Positions 1 to 11,232 of a stretch of DNA of 64,000 nucleotides are shown here, piece after piece. The notes below the pieces were generated by a model. The model was given only the letters and a program-made list of their open reading frames with translations. It was not told the DNA's origin and did no database searches. The first letter of the stretch is position 1, and each line of letters starts with the position of its first letter. Position numbers and translations under genes: made by a program. The stretch spans positions 5,766,001-5,830,000 of the forward strand of contig NZ_JACCFO010000001.1 of assembly GCF_013410565.1 (NCBI RefSeq). The letters are read 5' to 3'. The DNA comes from Streptomonospora nanhaiensis (GTDB lineage: Bacteria; Actinomycetota; Actinomycetes; Streptosporangiales; Streptosporangiaceae).

Positions 1-1
1 G

Positions 2-735
<734 letters not shown>

Positions 736-736
<1 letters not shown>

Positions 737-3240
737 TGCGCGTCCCCGTTTCCTGGCTCAGGGAGTACACCGACCTGCCCGAGGGCACCACCGCCCGCGA
801 GCTGGCGGCCCGGCTGATCGCGCTCGGGCTGGAGGTCGAGACCGTCGACGCGGTCGGCGCCGACATCACCGGGCCGATCCACGTCGGCCGGGTGCTGGAG
901 ATTGAGGAGCTGACCGGCTTCAAGAAGCCGATCCGCTACTGCCGGGTGGACGTCGGCGCGGCCAACGGCACCGGCGAGCCGCAGAACATCATCTGCGGCG
1001 CGCGCAACTTCGCCGAAGGCGACCTGGTGGTGGTGGCGCTGCCCGGCAGCGAGCTGCCGGGCGGGTTCGCCATCGGGGCCCGCAAGACCTACGGCCGCGT
1101 CTCCGAGGGCATGATCTGCTCGGCCTCGGAGCTGGCCCTGTGGGAGGACCACGCGGGCATCATCGTGCTGCCCGAGGGCGCCGCCGCGCCCGGCGACGAC
1201 GCCTACGCGCTGCTGGGGCTGCGCGAGGACGTCCTCGACATCGCCGTCACCCCCGACCGCGGCTACGCGCTGTCGGTGCGGGGCGTGGCGCGCGAGGCCG
1301 CCGCGGCCTACGGCACCGCCTTCCGCGACCCCGCCGACGTCGAGGCCGACGGCGCGCCCGGCGGCGGGCACCCGGCGTCGGTGGCCGACCCGGCGGTGTG
1401 CGACCGCTACGTGCTGCGCGGGGTCACCGGGTTCGACCCCGAGGCGCCCACGCCGCTGTGGATGAAGCGCCGCCTGGCCCTGACCGGGGTGCGGTCGGTC
1501 TCGCTGGCCGTGGACATCACCAACTACGTGATGATGGAGCTGGGCCAGCCGCTGCACGCCTGGGACCGCGACGCGGTGCGCGGGCCCATCGAGGTCCGCC
1601 TGGCCCGGCCGGGCGAGCGGCTGGAGACCCTCGACCACGTCAAGCGGACACTGGACCCCGACGACATCGTCATCGCCGACGAGTCCGGGCCGATCAACAT
1701 CGCCGGCGTCATGGGCGGGCTGACCACCGAGATCGGGCTCAACTCCACCAACGTGCTCATCGAGGCGGCCCACTTCGCCGAGACCCACATCGCCCGCGCG
1801 TCGCGCCGCCACCAGCTCTCCTCGGAGTCCTCGCGCCGCTTCGAGCGGGGGGTGGACTCCGCGCTCCAGCTCGCGGCGGCCACCCGCGCGGTGCGGCTGC
1901 TGGCCGAGCTGGGCGGGGGAGCGGTCGAGCCCGGCTACACCCACATCGACACCACCGCGCCGCGCGCGCCCATCGCCGTCGCGGCCGACCACCCCTCCCG
2001 CGTGGCCGGGGTGGAGTACCCGCGCGAGCGGGTGCGGGAGCGGCTGGCGCAGGTGGGGTGCGCGGTCGAGGCCGACGGCGACACGCTGCGCGTGGTCCCG
2101 CCCACCTGGCGGCCCGACCTCACCGACCCCAACGACCTCGCCGAGGAGGTCATCCGGCTGGAGGGCTATGACGCGATCCCCTCCATCGCGCCGCGCGCGC
2201 GGGCCGGCCACGGGCTGACCCCCGAGCAGCGGCTGCGCCGCACGGTGGGCCGCAAACTCGCCGCCACCGGGTTCGCCGAGGTCATGGCCTACCCGTTCGT
2301 GGGTGTGCGCGACTTCGACAACCTCCAGTTGCCGGCCGACGACGTCCGCCGCACCGCGCTGAAGCTGGCCAACCCGCTGAACGACGACGAGCCGCTGCTG
2401 CGCACCACGCTGCTGCCGGGCCTGCTCAAGGCGCTGGTCCGCAACGTGGGGCGCGGGTTCGGCGACCTCGCGCTCTACGAGATCGGCCCGGTGTTCCTGC
2501 CCCGGCCCGGCGCCCCCGACCGGGCGCCGATGCCCCCGGTCGACCGCGGTCCCACGGCCGAGGAGCTGGCCGCGCTGCAGACCGCGCTGCCCGAGCAGCC
2601 GCGCCGGGTGGCGGCCGTCATGGCGGGCCACCGCGACCTGCCCGGCTGGTGGGGTGCGGGCCGCGCCGCCACCTGGGCCGACGCGGTCGAGACCGCGCGC
2701 GAGGTCGCCCGGCTGGCCAACGCCGAGCTGACCGTGCGGGCCGCCCAGTACGCGCCCTGGCACCCGGGCCGCTGCGCCGCGCTGTACGTCGCCGACGCGG
2801 CGGCCGAGGGCGGCGAGCGGCTGGTGGGCCACGCGGGTGAGCTGCACCCGCGCGTGGTCGCCGCCTTCGGCCTGCCCGAGCGCACGGTCGCCGTGGAGCT
2901 GGACCTCGACGCCGTCGGCGCGGCGGGCGCTCCGGTGCGGGCGCCGCTGGTGTCGGGCTACCCGGTGGCGCTGCAGGACGTCGCCCTGGTGGTGTCCGAC
3001 TCCGTGCCGGCGGCCGACGTCGAACGCGCGCTGCGCGAGGGCGCGGGCGCGCTGCTGGAGGACGTCCGGTTGTTCGACGTCTACACCGGCGCCCAGGTGG
3101 GGGAGGGGCGGCGCTCGCTCGCCTACGCGCTGCGGTTCCGCGCGCCCGACCGCACGCTGAAGACCGAGGAGATCGCGGCGGCCCGCGACGCCGCCGTGGC
3201 CGCGGCGGCCGAGCGCACCGGCGCGGTGCTGCGCGGCTGA
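736..3240 (+). CDS. pheT: Phenylalanyl-tRNA synthetase beta subunit
   Basis: Beta subunit of PheRS: tRNA recognition, editing of mischarged Tyr-tRNA-Phe and scaffolding of the catalytic alpha subunit. The length of 834 residues is normal for a long-form bacterial PheT. Domains in order: N-terminal OB-fold tRNA-binding domain (about 40-150), B3/B4 editing domain (about 215-375), B5 domain (about 400-470), a catalytic-like core, and the C-terminal ferredoxin-fold anticodon-binding domain (about 742-833, starting [14 protein letters not shown]). Translationally coupled to pheS. No other gene follows on this strand for about 440 bases, so pheST appears to end here. Confidence 0.98.
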
Positions 3241-3432
3241 GGCGGGGCGCCCCGCGGCGCCCGGGTGTGGGCGGTGCGGGGCGCCGGCCCGCTGCGCGCC
3301 GCCGCCCGCGAAGGCGGGTGAGCAGCCGAGACCAGCGGAGGACGGCGGACACACAGGGCTCCGGCCTCCCGCGCCGGGGCGCACGGCCCCGTCCCACCCG
3401 GTCCACGACCGGATGGGGCGGGGCCAAAACCT

Positions 3433-3451
3433 GTTGCGGCAACTTTTTTTT
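3433..3451 (+). terminator. Weak terminator-like element after pheT
   Basis: A short stem GTTG-CGG-CAAC (3433-3443) is followed directly by eight T residues (3444-3451), the longest T-run in the 444-base gap 3241-3684. The 4-bp stem is weak by itself. Position after pheST suggests a terminator. The rest of the gap shows no gene and no convincing promoter. Confidence 0.35.
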
Positions 3452-3684
3452 CCGCCCGTTTTCCCTGCTGGGGCGGGGTTTTGGCAAGCACGTGCACGGG
3501 TACCGCGCATGATCCCTGTTAATCGGGGGAGACTTCTTTGTTTCGCCTCTTGCTCGCGGCGCTTCATAGAACTTAACCTGCAGGCACCTGCCGCGATCCG
3601 GATCCCGGGCACTCGCGGAACGGCTGTTTCATTCGGCGTTTTTCTGCATGCGTTCGCACGCACGCTCGGCTCGGAGGTCGCTTC

Positions 3685-4992
3685 ATGACCGAAACAGTGG
3701 TTTCGTATGCGCGCACACCGCTAGAGCGGGTGGAGCCCAGCCGCTTCTGGCACACGTTCAGCGATATGTACTCGGTCTCGCAGGGGCCGAAGTTCGTCGT
3801 GGCCCGCGCTGAGGGCCCGTGGCTGTGGGACGACAACGGCGACCGCTACCTCGACGGCACCGCCAGCCTCTGGTACTGCAACGTCGGCCACGGCCGCACC
3901 GAGATCGCCGACGCGGTCCACCGCCAGTTGACCCAGCTCGACGCGTTCACCGTCTACGGCGACTTCGCCAACGCCCCGGCCCTGGAGCTGAGCGAGCGCC
4001 TGGCCGCGCACGCCCCCGTCGCCGATCCCCGGGTGATCCTCACCTGCGGCGGAGGGGAGTCCATCGAGACCGCGGCCAAACTGGCGCGGCGCTACTGGGC
4101 GGCGCTGGGCCGGCCCGGCAAGACCCACTTCATCAGCCGCACCGGGGGCTACCACGGCCTGCACGGGGTGGGCACCAGCATCATCGGCATGGACCGCTTC
4201 CGCACCGGGTTCGGCACCATGGTGCGCGAGAACTCCGTGGTGCCGCACGACTCCGTGCGGGCGCTGGAGGAGGAGATCCTGCGGGTGGGGCCGGACCGGG
4301 TGGCCGCCTTCTTCGCCGAGCCGGTGATCGGCTCGGGCGGGGTCTACGCCGTCGACGCCGAGTACTTCGCCGGGGTCTCGGAGGTCTGCCGCCGGTACGG
4401 GGTGCTGTTCGTCGTGGACAGCGTGATCTGCGCCTTCGCCCGCATGGGCAACTGGTTCGGCATCGAGCGCTACGGCGTGCGCCCCGACATGATCGTCTTC
4501 GCCAAGGGCGTGTCCAGCGGCTACCTGCCGCTGGGCGGCGTCATCACCAGCGGCGCGATCGCCGAGCCGTTCTGGGACCGGCCGGGCAACCCGTTCCACC
4601 ACGGCACCACCTACGCCGGGCACCCCACGTGCTGCGCGGCCGCGCTGGCCAACCTCGACATCCTGGAGCGCGAGGACCTGTTCACGGTGGCACTGGAGGT
4701 GGAGTCCCAGCTCGACGCTGCCATGCGCACGCTGGCCGACCACCCGCTGGTGCGCGAGGTCCGCTCGGGCACCGGGGTGATGGCGGCGGTGCAGCTCACC
4801 GAGGAGGCGCTGGAGCAGCGCGGGATCACCACCGCCGAGGTCTTCGCCGAGGCCCGCGCCCGCGGCGTGATCCTGCGCGCGATCCCGCACTCGCTGCTGG
4901 TGTCGCCGCCGCTCGTCATCACCTGGGAGCAGATCGACCACCTGGTGTCGACCCTGCGCGCCGCGCTGGACGCTGTCGCCCAGCGGCACTAG
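3685..4992 (+). CDS. Class III (omega) aminotransferase
   Basis: PLP-dependent fold type I aminotransferase of the class III (beta-alanine/taurine/diamine:pyruvate) group, 435 residues, cytosolic. Start ATG 3685 follows GGAGG (3673-3677) by 7 bases. The likely PLP lysine is K274 in VFAKGVSSGYLPLGG; the GGESIETAAKLARRYW segment (about 123-138) is the phosphate-binding part; the pyridine-contacting aspartate is D245 in VVDSVICAFARMG. The residue after it, usually Glu in this family, is Ser here. Substrate cannot be fixed from sequence. It stands alone, followed by a 427-base gap and then a MarR regulator and a FAD amine oxidoreductase; a link in amine or amino-acid catabolism is only inference. 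Confidence 0.9.
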   Translation: MTETVVSYARTPLERVEPSRFWHTFSDMYSVSQGPKFVVARAEGPWLWDDNGDRYLDGTASLWYCNVGHGRTEIADAVHRQLTQLDAFTVYGDFANAPALELSERLAAHAPVADPRVILTCGGGESIETAAKLARRYWAALGRPGKTHFISRTGGYHGLHGVGTSIIGMDRFRTGFGTMVRENSVVPHDSVRALEEEILRVGPDRVAAFFAEPVIGSGGVYAVDAEYFAGVSEVCRRYGVLFVVDSVICAFARMGNWFGIERYGVRPDMIVFAKGVSSGYLPLGGVITSGAIAEPFWDRPGNPFHHGTTYAGHPTCCAAALANLDILEREDLFTVALEVESQLDAAMRTLADHPLVREVRSGTGVMAAVQLTEEALEQRGITTAEVFAEARARGVILRAIPHSLLVSPPLVITWEQIDHLVSTLRAALDAVAQRH

Positions 4993-5248
4993 CGCGGGCG
5001 GGCGGCGCCGCCGTCGGGAGCCGCGGCGACCTGCAAAGACCCGTGGCGACCCGCGGCGAGCGCCGTCCGTCCGAAGGCCGTATCCCCGGCGCCCGGGGTG
5101 CGGCGGGCCACCGGCCCGTCGTGCCCCGGGCGCCGGCGTGCGTGGGGAGGATGTGTGCGGGAGGGCGTGCGGGAGGGTGCGGACGGGTGGGGCGGGAGCG
5201 GCGGGGAGAAGGTCGCCTGCCCGCGTTGTCCCTTTCTGGGAAGATATT

Positions 5249-5277
5249 TCCTTGTGATAAGTTTTATGTCGTACAAT
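5249..5277 (+). promoter_or_regulatory. Candidate promoter upstream of the MarR gene
   Basis: Within the 427-base gap 4993-5419 the only clearly A/T-rich island is about 5240-5290. It contains a good -10 hexamer TACAAT (5272-5277) with only a weak -35 (TCCTTG, 17-base spacer). The island also holds the short dyad ATAA-GTT-TTAT, a possible MarR-type self-operator. Nothing else is recognised in the gap. Confidence 0.3.
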
Positions 5278-5419
5278 CGACACCACGTAGCGTTCCCCGC
5301 CGGCCCCGCAGCCGTCAGCCGGAGAGAGGCGCGGAGACGCGGGCCTGTCGGTGGCGCGCGGTAGTTTCGCGGTGCGGGCTGACCAGGCCGGCCGCCGCAC
5401 GTGACCAGGGGAGGCACCG

Positions 5420-5962
5420 GTGGGCGAACGATCCGGGGCGGTGGCCCCCGAACGCGTCGGCGGCGAGGGCGGCGGCGCCGTTCCGGCCGCCCCCCACACC
5501 CCGGCCGCCCCCAGCGACGACGACCTGATCACCGCGTGGGGCCTGCTGGTCGAGGCCCTCAACGACACCTCCCCGCTCCTGCTGCGCGGTGTCCACCCCA
5601 GCGGCGAGGACATGGCCGGCCCCTGGTTCGAGGTGCTGATCCGCCTCCAGCGCTCCCCGGGCAACCGGCTGCCCATGAGCACCCTGGCCCGCGAGGTCAG
5701 CCTGAGCAGCGGCGGATTCACCAAGCTCGCCGACCGCCTGGTGGCCAAGGGGTACGTGGTCCGCGCCTCCTGCGACCACGACCGCCGCGTCGTCTACGCC
5801 GAACTCACCCCCGAGGGCCGCGCCCTCGCCGAGGAGGCCCGCGCCCGCCACGTGCGCCTGCTGCGCGAACACGTCCTCAAGCCGCTGGGCGAGGACGGCG
5901 TGCGCGCCGTCGCCCGCTACGCCCGCATCCTGCGCGACAGCGCCCGCGCCCACCAAGGGTGA
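5420..5962 (+). CDS. MarR-family transcriptional regulator
   Basis: Winged helix-turn-helix regulator of 180 residues that should act as a dimer on an operator near its own gene. GTG start 5420 is preceded by GGGGAGG (5407-5413). A 35-residue disordered Ala/Gly/Pro N-terminus precedes the fold. Recognition helix region: LAREVSLSSGGFTKLADRL; the wing carries the family signature DHDRRVVYAELTPEGRAL, followed by the C-terminal dimerisation helix. It lies 234 bases upstream of the FAD oxidoreductase on the same strand and may control it, though no operator was identified there. Ligand unknown. Confidence 0.88.
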   Translation: MGERSGAVAPERVGGEGGGAVPAAPHTPAAPSDDDLITAWGLLVEALNDTSPLLLRGVHPSGEDMAGPWFEVLIRLQRSPGNRLPMSTLAREVSLSSGGFTKLADRLVAKGYVVRASCDHDRRVVYAELTPEGRALAEEARARHVRLLREHVLKPLGEDGVRAVARYARILRDSARAHQG

Positions 5963-6196
5963 CCCCAACCGCGATCCGCGCTGCCGCAGGCGTTTCCGGC
6001 GCCGGGGCGGGGCTGCCGCCCGCGCTGCGGGCGCGCGCCGAGGGCCCGCGTTCCACGCGTCGTCGGCGCGGGGCGATTCCGTCCGCATCCGGCCAGGTCG
6101 CGCACACCACAGGAGTCAGGGCGAATCCGGACGCCGTACCCCCGATAGCCTGACGGCTGATCCACAGCAGCAGCCAGCCGGACAGCCGGGGGTTCC

Positions 6197-7777
6197 ATGA
6201 AGCCGTTCGCCAGCGCAGCCGAGATGCGCGCCATTCCGCGCTCCCAGGAGTTCCGCAACGGCGGCGTGTCGTTCTGGTTCCGCGACATCGGCCTGCCCGA
6301 GCGCCGGCCCGCCCTTCCCGGCTCCGCCGACTACGACGTCTGCATTGTCGGCGCCGGCTACACCGGCCTGTGGACCGCCTACTACCTCAAGAAAGCCCAG
6401 CCCGACCTGCGCGTCGCCGTCCTGGAGCGGGAGTTCGCCGGGTTCGGCGCCTCGGGGCGCAACGGCGGCTGGCTCTCGGCCGAGTTCGCCGGGTCGCGGC
6501 GGCCCTACGGCGCCGAAGGCGACGCCGCTCCCGGAGGCAGGGGCACCGGACGCGGGAGGGCCGGCGGCGCGGGCGGCGGCGGAATCGGCAGGATCGGCAA
6601 GGTCGGCAGGGCCGGTGCGGGCGCCAAGGCAGGCACCGGCGGCAAGGGCGGCAAGGGCGGCAAGGGCGGAATGGTCGCCCTGCAGCGCGCCATGATGGAC
6701 TCCGTTGACGAGGTCATCGCGGTCGCCGCCGCCGAGGGCATCGAGGCCGACATCGTCAAGGGCGGCATGCGCCTGGTCGCCACCAACCCCGCGCAGAAGG
6801 CCCGGCTGATCACCGAGGTCGAGGAGCTGCACACCTGGGGCTACTGGCCCGAGGACCTCTACCTGCTCGACCCCCACGGCGAACCGCGCCTCCAGGTCGA
6901 CGGCGCCGTCGCGGCGGCCTACAGCCCGCACGCCGCGCGTGTCCACCCGGCCAAGCTTGTGGTGGGCCTGGCGGCGGCGGTCGAGGCGCTGGGCGTGGAC
7001 ATCTTCGAGGGCACCGCCGTCACCGAGATCCAGCCGCGTGACGGCGCGGTCCGGCCGGGCGCCGTTACCGAGGGCGGAACGGTGCGCGCCGACCACGTCA
7101 TCCGGGCCACCGAGGGCTTCACCTCCACCATCCAGGGGTGGCGGCGGGAGTGGCTGCCGATGAACAGTTCGATGATCGTCACCGAGCCGCTGACCGAGGC
7201 CATGTGGGACCACATCGGCTGGGAGCGGCACGAGGTGCTCGGCGACCAGGCGCACGCGTACTTCTACGCCCAGCGCACCGCCGACGGGCGGATCGCCATC
7301 GGCGGCCGGGGCGTGCCCTACCGCTTCGGCTCGGCCCGCGACGACCGGGGGGCGACCCCGCCGCAGACCATCGCCGAGCTGTGGCGGGTGCTCGCCCGGC
7401 TCTTCCCGGTCGCCTCGGAGGTCCCCGTGGCCCACGCCTGGTCGGGCGTCCTCGGAGTGCCGCGCGACTGGCGCCCCACGGTCAACCTGGACCAGGAGAG
7501 CGGCCTGGGCTGGGCGGGCGGATACGTCGGCAACGGCGTGACCACCAGCAACCTGGCCGGCCGCACCCTGCGCGACCTGATCCTGGGGCGCCGCACCGAC
7601 CTCACCCAACTGCCCTGGGTCGGCCACCGCGTGCGCGGCTGGGAGCCGGAGCCCCTGCGCTGGGTCGGCACCCACCTCGTCTACGGCCTCTACCGGGGAG
7701 CAGACCGCCGCGAGTCCGACCGCGTGTCCCGCACCTCGCGCCTGGCCGAGATCGCGGGCCGCATCGCGGGGAGATAG
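6197..7777 (+). CDS. FAD-dependent amine oxidoreductase (DAO family) with Gly-rich insert
   Basis: Flavoprotein of the glycine/D-amino-acid oxidase superfamily, 526 residues. N-terminal Rossmann motif VGAGYTGLW (51-59) binds FAD, followed by the RNGGW segment and, near the end, GLGWAGGYVGNGVTTSNLAGRTL. It resembles the gamma-glutamylputrescine oxidase-like branch; the exact amine substrate is unknown. Unusual: between the RNGGWLSAEF segment and ALQRAMMD lies a Gly/Lys/Arg-rich low-complexity stretch of about 45 residues (112-158), encoded in part by 9-base tandem repeats (GGCAAGGGC three times, 6641-6667). Relatives normally have only a short loop here. Start ATG 6197 follows a GGGGG tract. 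Reading frame is intact through the insert. Confidence 0.88.
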   Translation: MKPFASAAEMRAIPRSQEFRNGGVSFWFRDIGLPERRPALPGSADYDVCIVGAGYTGLWTAYYLKKAQPDLRVAVLEREFAGFGASGRNGGWLSAEFAGSRRPYGAEGDAAPGGRGTGRGRAGGAGGGGIGRIGKVGRAGAGAKAGTGGKGGKGGKGGMVALQRAMMDSVDEVIAVAAAEGIEADIVKGGMRLVATNPAQKARLITEVEELHTWGYWPEDLYLLDPHGEPRLQVDGAVAAAYSPHAARVHPAKLVVGLAAAVEALGVDIFEGTAVTEIQPRDGAVRPGAVTEGGTVRADHVIRATEGFTSTIQGWRREWLPMNSSMIVTEPLTEAMWDHIGWERHEVLGDQAHAYFYAQRTADGRIAIGGRGVPYRFGSARDDRGATPPQTIAELWRVLARLFPVASEVPVAHAWSGVLGVPRDWRPTVNLDQESGLGWAGGYVGNGVTTSNLAGRTLRDLILGRRTDLTQLPWVGHRVRGWEPEPLRWVGTHLVYGLYRGADRRESDRVSRTSRLAEIAGRIAGR

Positions 7778-8438
7778 CACCTGCCTGGGGCCGGTCGGGG
7801 CCGGGCCCCGAACAGGTGTCGGGCTCGGGGCTGCGCGTCGCGACAGGTGAGAACGACGGCGCTGAGGGTGGCGGCGCTGCGGGGGCGGCGCTGAAAGCGG
7901 CAGACGACTGAGCGGGGCGGCCGTCGTTCCGCGCGCCGGTCGGCCGGGGCCGCGGCGAGGGCGGCGACGGGCGGCGGTGGGTTGGCCTGGCCGTTTGTCG
8001 GTCCTGCGGTCAGTTGGTCGGGGTTGCGACGGGGGCGGCGACGGCGGCGGGTGGCAGCGGCTCGTGACATCGATACCCAGAGTGCGTGGTGGAGGCGGCA
8101 TCGGGGCGGCGACGAGGACGGATGGCTCGGGTGGGCGGTCATCGGGTCGCGGGACGGTTGGCAGGCGGAGGCGACGGGGGCGGCGGGTCTCATCGGGCGA
8201 TATCGGCCTGTCGCGGGGGCGGAAAGCGAATAGCGCTGACAGGTCTACTTTCAACTACGGCCTTTGTAGATGATTGCCCGAATCGCCCCCCGGTCGAGAC
8301 GAGAAATGGCCGCCCTCCCGGCGGGAATTGCGGTCGGTAGTCCATTATGTGAGACGACTCTTACGGTACGCGGGCTGATTTATTCTTTATGTCTGTTTTG
8401 GGGGATGGTAATTTGGCTTGCGAAGGCGACGAGGTGCA

Positions 8439-8454
8439 GGTTTTCGACAAAACC
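8439..8454. repeat. Perfect 6-4-6 palindrome in the pre-argC gap
   Basis: GGTTTT-CGAC-AAAACC, a perfect inverted repeat in the less GC-rich segment about 8205-8540 of the 1.19 kb gap 7778-8968. No recognised gene adjoins it. It could be an operator or a small RNA hairpin; no T-tract follows. Confidence 0.5.
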
Positions 8455-8493
8455 GGTGCCGGGGATGCTGGATCGCCGCGGATAACGCGGCCG

Positions 8494-8512
8494 CGTCTCA
8501 TATGTTGAGACG
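8494..8512. repeat. Perfect 7-5-7 palindrome in the pre-argC gap
   Basis: CGTCTCA-TATGT-TGAGACG, perfect dyad symmetry 40 bases after the preceding palindrome. It looks like a dimeric-repressor operator, yet there is no gene start within 400 bases downstream. The remainder of 7778-8700 contains only short overlapping open frames with no family resemblance. Confidence 0.5.
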
Positions 8513-8703
8513 TCCCGGGTGGTTATCGTCAGGTTCGCCCGATTCCTTGCCTCTCTGCCGAGGCGCCGGGCCCCGCCGCCCCCGTCGCCGCCTGGGCCGT
8601 CCAGCCCTGCTGGTCGGTGATCGCGTACCCGGGCCGCCCGCTGCCGTCGGTGCCCCGTCGCAACCTCCACCGCCCGACCTCCATTCCGTTGATCGCCTGC
8701 CCG

Positions 8704-8815
8704 GGCCCTCCACCCCCTCCGCCCTCCTCCACTTCCTCCGCCCTCTCCGCTCCCTCTGTCTCTCCGCTCCGCCGCTGCCCTCCGCCACCCCCCTCGCTCC
8801 CCCTCTCCTCACCGC
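8704..8815 (+). other. Polypyrimidine tract upstream of the ARG boxes
   Basis: About 110 bases made overwhelmingly of C and T on the plus strand (runs such as CCTCCACCCCCTCCGCCCTC), ending directly at the ARG boxes of argC. It is not coding in any convincing frame. Such asymmetric tracts can form triplex DNA or act as unstructured RNA; function here unknown. Confidence 0.6.
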
Positions 8816-8852
8816 TTGCATAACCTTGCATGAGGATGCATGATGGTTCATG
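8816..8852 (+). promoter_or_regulatory. ARG boxes (ArgR operators) upstream of argC
   Basis: Four half-sites resembling actinobacterial ARG boxes: TTGCAT (8816-8821), TTGCAT (8826-8831), ATGCAT (8836-8841) and GGTTCAT (8845-8851). The first three start exactly 10 bases apart, so they lie on one face of the helix as expected for the ArgR hexamer. They sit about 120 bases upstream of the argC start and the regulator is encoded in the same cluster (14331-14864). No box was seen upstream of argG. Confidence 0.8.
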
Positions 8853-8932
8853 GCGGGGCGATCATCGGCAGGCAGGCCGCGTTCCGTCCCGTTGCACCAG
8901 CTGGACCGGCCAGAACAGCGGACCGGCCGTAG

Positions 8933-9997
<1,065 letters not shown>

Positions 9998-10080
9998 TCC
10001 CGGGTCCGCACCCTGATCGGCGTGATCGGCTTGAACGGCTTGACCGGCACCGCCCCGACACCGCTCTGAAAGGCACCATC

Positions 10081-11232
10081 GTGAGTGTCACCGCACCCAA
10101 CGGATTCCGCGCCGCCGGCGTCAGCGCCGGCCTGAAGCCCGACGGCGCCCGCGACGTCGCCGTCGTCGTCAACGACGGCCCCTCCCGCGCGGCCGCCGCC
10201 GTGTTCACCCGCAACCGCGTCAAGGCCGCGCCCGTGCTGTGGTCCCAGCAGGTCGCCAAGGGCGGCCGGGTGCGCGCCGTGGTCCTCAACGCCGGCGGCG
10301 CCAACGCCTGCACCGGCGCGCCCGGGTTCCAGGACGCCCACGCCACCGCCGAGCACGCCGCCGCCGCGCTGGAGGACTCCGCCGGCGAGGTCATCGTCTG
10401 CTCCACCGGCATCATCGGCGAGCGGCTGCCCATGCCCCAACTGCTCGACGGCGTCGAGCGCGCCGTGGCCGAAGCCGCCCGCGACGGCGGGCTCAGCGCC
10501 GCCGACGCCATCCGCACCACCGACACCGTCGCCAAGATCGCCTTCAAGCGCGGCACCGGCTACACCATCGGCGGCATGGCCAAGGGCGCCGGCATGCTCG
10601 CCCCCGCCCTGGCCACCATGCTCGCCGTCATCACCACCGACGCCGACCTCACCCCCGCCCAGTGCGACGGCCTGCTGCGCGCCGCCACCCGCGTCACCTT
10701 CGAACGCGTCGACTCCGACGGCTGCATGTCCACCAACGACACCGTCGTGCTGATGGCCAGCGGCGCCTCGGGCACCGTCCCCAGCGAGGCCGAGTTCGCG
10801 GCCCTGCTCACCGAGGTCTGCGACGACCTCGCGCGCCAGCTCATCGCCGACGCCGAGGGCGCCACCAAGACCATCGCCGTGGAGGTCGTCGGCGCCGCCA
10901 CCGAGGAGGACGCGGTCACCGCCGCCCGCGCGGTGGCCCGCAGCAACCTGTTCAAGTGCGCCATCTACGGCGAGGACCCCAACTGGGGCCGCGCCGTCTC
11001 CGAGGTCGGCACCACCTCGGTCGCCTTCGACCCCGCCGAGATCAACGTCGCCCTGAACGGGGTGTGGGTGTGCCGCCGCGGGGCCATCGGCGACGACCGC
11101 GCCAAGGTCGACCTCAGCGGCCGCGACGTCACCGTCACCATCGACCTGTCCGCGGGCAGCGCCGCCGCCACCGTCTGGACCACCGACCTCACCAACGGCT
11201 ACGTCGAAGAGAACTCGGCCTACAGCTCATGA
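10081..11232 (+). CDS. argJ: Bifunctional glutamate N-acetyltransferase / acetylglutamate synthase
   Basis: Transfers the acetyl group from N-acetylornithine to glutamate, making the pathway cyclic; explains why no argE or argA is present in the cluster. GTG start 10081 gives 383 residues beginning [17 protein letters not shown] and is preceded by GAAAGG; the frame is open further upstream but that part overlaps argC. The precursor self-cleaves at the A178-T179 bond within [13 protein letters not shown], with T179 the nucleophile. The [10 protein letters not shown] segment (108-117) forms the oxyanion region. Its stop overlaps the argB start (ATGA). Confidence 0.97.
   Translation: MSVTAPNGFRAAGVSAGLKPDGARDVAVVVNDGPSRAAAAVFTRNRVKAAPVLWSQQVAKGGRVRAVVLNAGGANACTGAPGFQDAHATAEHAAAALEDSAGEVIVCSTGIIGERLPMPQLLDGVERAVAEAARDGGLSAADAIRTTDTVAKIAFKRGTGYTIGGMAKGAGMLAPALATMLAVITTDADLTPAQCDGLLRAATRVTFERVDSDGCMSTNDTVVLMASGASGTVPSEAEFAALLTEVCDDLARQLIADAEGATKTIAVEVVGAATEEDAVTAARAVARSNLFKCAIYGEDPNWGRAVSEVGTTSVAFDPAEINVALNGVWVCRRGAIGDDRAKVDLSGRDVTVTIDLSAGSAAATVWTTDLTNGYVEENSAYSS

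Noticed and set aside
8270-8485. Possible 71-residue protein with a hydrophobic segment in the pre-argC gap
   Set aside because: No ribosome binding site, atypical codon use and no resemblance to a known family; overlaps the palindromic non-coding island.
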